From Desulfobacterales bacterium (GTDB taxonomy: Bacteria > Desulfobacterota > Desulfobacteria > Desulfobacterales > 4be13): a DNA stretch of 7,568 bases. A program made the position numbers and the translations under genes. Shown in pieces: positions 5,740 through 7,568 of the stretch (its first letter is position 1; the number at the start of each line of letters is the position of its first letter). The DNA is taken from contig JAOZRQ010000341.1 of the NCBI GenBank assembly GCA_029940115.1, positions 1 to 7,568 of the forward strand. Direction: 5' to 3'. The notes below the pieces were generated by a model. That model ran no database searches. It worked only from the letters and a program-made list of their open reading frames with translations, and was not told where the DNA came from.

Positions 5740-5766
5740 TCGTTACGAGGCGGAGCCTCGTAACGA
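5740..5766. repeat. Perfect 12-bp hairpin upstream of thrC
   Basis: TCGTTACGAGGC (5740-5751) and GCCTCGTAACGA (5755-5766) pair perfectly around GGA. Read rightward it is followed by GAGAAAAAAA and read leftward by ATGGGCG, so there is no T-tract in either direction. It is more like a REP-type palindrome than a terminator. It ends 25 bases before the thrC -35 box. Confidence 0.8.
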
Positions 5767-5791
5767 GAGAAAAAAACTTCTGAGTTCCCAC

Positions 5792-5820
5792 TTGACAAAA
5801 CCCGCATTTTCCATCATATG
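5792..5820 (+). promoter_or_regulatory. Candidate thrC promoter
   Basis: A perfect TTGACA (5792-5797) is followed after 17 bases by CATATG (5815-5820), a poor -10 match. Transcription from here would start near 5827 and leave a leader of about 22 bases carrying the ribosome binding site. Confidence 0.45.
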
Positions 5821-5848
5821 CAGGTGAACAGACTGAAAGGACCGCACA

Positions 5849-7354
5849 ATGAAAACAGAAGATTTTCCGAAAGAGATTCAGCCCTTTCTCATTCCTGAAA
5901 AAAAGGGGGAGATGATCTATCGCTGCCTCGGATGTGAACGGGAACACGGCATTGAGAAACTGCTTTACACCTGTCCCGACTGTGGGCAGGTTCTCCTGAT
6001 TGACGACACAGACGCGGACCGGCTGAGGGCGATTCCGGGAGACCTGTGGCGTCGGATATTCGACTATCGCAGGATGTTGAAGATCCCCGCGGTGAAGGGG
6101 ATTTATCTGTATCATGAATTTGTCGGCCCGGTGATCCCCCTTGAGTCTGTGGTCTGGCTCGGAGAGGGGCACACCCCCATGGTGGAGGCGAACGGGATCA
6201 TGCAGGAGAAGGCCGGCATGAGATTTTATTTCAAGAATGACGGCCAGAACCCGAGCGCGTCATTCAAGGATCGAGGCATGGCCAGCGCGTTGAGCTATAT
6301 CCGTTTTCTGGTTCAGGGCGGACATGTCTCGGATGTGCTGGCCATATGCGCGTCCACCGGGGACACGTCCGCGGCGGCCGCGCTCTATGCCGCCTATCTG
6401 AAACCGCATGTCAAATCCGCGGTGTTGCTTCCCCACCAAAAAGTGACGCCCCAACAATTGTCCCAGCCTTTGGGAAGCGGGGCGACCGTCTTTGAGATTC
6501 CTGGAGTCTTTGATGATTGCATGAAGGTGGTGGAACACCTCGCTGAAAACTACACGGTCGCGTTGCTGAATTCCAAGAACGCGTGGCGGATTCTGGGCCA
6601 GGAGTCGTATTCATATGAGATCGCCCAGGATTTCGAATACGACATGGGGGGCAAGGTGATGATTGTGCCCATCGGGAACGCGGGGAACATCACCGCGGTG
6701 ATGCGCGGGTTTCTGAAGTTTTATGACGTGGGCATCATCAGCACCCTCCCCAAGATCATCGGGGTGCAGTCGGCCCACGCGAACCCAGTTTACCTTTATT
6801 ATCAGACACCCGAATCGGACCGGAGATTCGTCCCTGTGACCGTCAGGCCCAGCGTGGCCCAGGCCGCCATGATCGGCAATCCGGTCTCCATGCCCCGGGT
6901 AGTTCATCTGACAGACATTTACAATCATAAGGAAGGGGAACAGAAGGTTTTTGTTGTCCAAGTGACCGAACAGGCGATCATGGACGGGGAACTTCTGGCA
7001 AACCGCAATGGCCACATCGCCTGCACCCACGGCGGCGAATCCCTGGCTGGCCTGATGGAGGCCAAGAAGCAAGGGATCATTGAGGAGAATGAGGTGGCTG
7101 TCCTCGACTCGACAGCCCATGCCCTCAAGTTTTCCGGGTTTCAGGAGATGTATTTTGAGAACAGATTCCCTTTGGAGTTTGAAATCTCTCCCCGCCCCGA
7201 TCTTATGAACGCGCCCACATTTGTCCAGCCTGATGACTTGGAAAACGTGCCGGCTCCCGGAAAATCCTTGGGAAACGAGGATTTTGAACGGTTTGTGAGA
7301 CGAACCGCTGAGACGATTGCCAAGGAACTCGATTTGAAAGATGGTGAGGGGTGA
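5849..7354 (+). CDS. thrC: Threonine synthase with N-terminal zinc ribbon
   Basis: Pyridoxal-phosphate enzyme that converts O-phosphohomoserine to threonine and phosphate (EC 4.2.3.1), the last step of threonine synthesis, in the cytoplasm. Of 501 residues, the first 60 include a zinc-ribbon-like pair, C26-x2-C29 and C42-x2-C45. The fold-type II PLP core follows, with LGEGHTP (104-110), NPSASFKDRGMA (134-145, Schiff-base lysine K140), CASTGDTSAAAA (168-179), the phosphate-binding PIGNAGN (274-280) and STAHALKFSGF (421-431). AAAGGA (5836-5841), seven bases upstream, supports the start. The family resemblance to other PLP lyases leaves little doubt, since the STAHALKF block is typical of threonine synthase. 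It has no same-strand partner in the window and probably its own promoter. A purine-rich heptamer repeat spans the stop codon. Confidence 0.95.
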   Translation: MKTEDFPKEIQPFLIPEKKGEMIYRCLGCEREHGIEKLLYTCPDCGQVLLIDDTDADRLRAIPGDLWRRIFDYRRMLKIPAVKGIYLYHEFVGPVIPLESVVWLGEGHTPMVEANGIMQEKAGMRFYFKNDGQNPSASFKDRGMASALSYIRFLVQGGHVSDVLAICASTGDTSAAAALYAAYLKPHVKSAVLLPHQKVTPQQLSQPLGSGATVFEIPGVFDDCMKVVEHLAENYTVALLNSKNAWRILGQESYSYEIAQDFEYDMGGKVMIVPIGNAGNITAVMRGFLKFYDVGIISTLPKIIGVQSAHANPVYLYYQTPESDRRFVPVTVRPSVAQAAMIGNPVSMPRVVHLTDIYNHKEGEQKVFVVQVTEQAIMDGELLANRNGHIACTHGGESLAGLMEAKKQGIIEENEVAVLDSTAHALKFSGFQEMYFENRFPLEFEISPRPDLMNAPTFVQPDDLENVPAPGKSLGNEDFERFVRRTAETIAKELDLKDGEG

Positions 7355-7369
7355 AGGTGAAGGGTGAAG
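7343..7369 (+). repeat. Heptamer tandem repeat spanning the thrC stop
   Basis: The units GGTGAGG, GGTGAAG, GTGAAG and GGTGAAG run across the TGA at 7352-7354 and continue into a G-run. Slippage here could change the last residues of ThrC or the position of its stop. No function is evident. Confidence 0.65.
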
Positions 7370-7388
7370 GGGGGACGAATTCATGTAG

Positions 7389-7406
7389 AGCAATTTTGCT
7401 TTTTTT
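7389..7406 (+). terminator. Weak intrinsic terminator of thrC
   Basis: AGCA-ATTT-TGCT (7389-7400) forms a short stem followed directly by a run of Ts to 7406, 35 bases after the thrC stop. The stem is short and AT-rich, so termination may be partial. The larger hairpin downstream (7419-7500) may assist. Confidence 0.4.
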
Positions 7407-7418
7407 CAACTTCCCTCT

Positions 7419-7500
7419 GAAGGTGTTTGAAAACACCTGCTACCTCTCTGCCCATGCCCCAGTTTCGGGCAGGGGAGCAAGGGAGTTTTCAAACACCTTC
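7419..7500. repeat. 82-bp long inverted repeat downstream of thrC
   Basis: GAAGGTGTTTGAAAAC (7419-7434) and GTTTTCAAACACCTTC (7485-7500) are perfect 16-base inverted repeats. Inside, CTGCCC (7448-7453) pairs with GGGCAG (7467-7472). The left arm also contains its own small hairpin, GGTGTT-TGAA-AACACC. The size and structure fit a small non-autonomous element or a hairpin-forming RNA. No flanking duplication is clear. Confidence 0.75.
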
Positions 7501-7514
7501 TCAGACATCAAAGG

Positions 7515-7568
7515 GGCCTTGATCATCGTTTCGGCCACCCTGCTCCCGCCGGATTGCCAAATCCGGCG
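7515..7568 (+). mobile_element. Partial MITE-like element, truncated by window end
   Basis: It begins GGCCTTGATCATCGTTT, the same terminus as the element at 3953, and continues to the perfect hairpin CGCCGGATT-GCCA-AATCCGGCG (7547-7568). The window ends at the last base of that hairpin, so the right terminal repeat, if present, lies outside. Confidence 0.7.

Larger units (their letters stand above)
5446..5848. other. Divergent intergenic region
   Basis: The region separates the leftward small exported-protein gene from rightward thrC. It contains candidate promoters in both directions (5658-5686 minus, 5792-5820 plus) and a perfect hairpin (5740-5766). GAGTTCCC occurs at 5669-5676 and 5782-5789, each close to a TTGACA-type box. 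The rest of the stretch shows nothing I can assign, and the short open frames crossing it look non-coding. Confidence 0.55.

Noticed and set aside
5543..6172. 209-codon minus-strand frame
   Set aside because: Mostly antisense to the start of thrC and its promoter region, with no motif and an arginine/proline-rich shadow composition.
6611..7393. 260-codon minus-strand frame
   Set aside because: Fully antisense to thrC, whose plus-strand motifs are clear.

Overview
The window looks like a chromosomal segment from a Gram-negative bacterium of moderate GC content. The gene set (proC, an FtsY with a short N-terminal region, a threonine synthase with an N-terminal zinc ribbon) and the dense palindromic intergenic repeats suggest a sulfate-reducing Desulfobacterota (Desulfobacterales-like) genome. 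That placement is inferred from general familiarity, not from a database match.

Layout. A hairpin (1-61) and a spacer with an octamer tandem repeat lead to proC (277-1122, +). A near-perfect hairpin separates it from ftsY (1267-2358, +). Next come a 37-bp tandem repeat, a related hairpin and a terminator that belongs to a minus-strand gene for a PD-(D/E)XK-like nuclease (2620-3699, -). Upstream of the nuclease gene lie a potentially structured leader and two adjacent MITE-like elements, 3953-4054 and 4063-4338. Both are bordered by the same TGCAAGG word. A strong minus-strand promoter lies beyond them (4425-4454). Further right are the truncated C-terminal part of a DUF3696-type AAA ATPase (4523-about 4966, -), another repeat copy, and a small exported-protein gene broken by a one-base frameshift (5058-5445, -). 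A 400-bp divergent intergenic region leads to thrC (5849-7354, +), which is followed by more hairpins and a partial repeat that runs off the window.

How it fits together. proC (proline synthesis), ftsY (membrane targeting of the signal recognition particle) and thrC (threonine synthesis) are housekeeping genes. The 2359-5848 interval is an accessory patch in which repeats have accumulated and at least two genes have decayed. No intact multi-gene system is seen. The most interesting material is the repeat family: short palindromes keep a GGATT-NNNN-AATCC core while their outer stems change sequence and remain paired. A second candidate is a promoter-hairpin-terminator arrangement that could express a structured RNA overlapping the larger MITE-like element.
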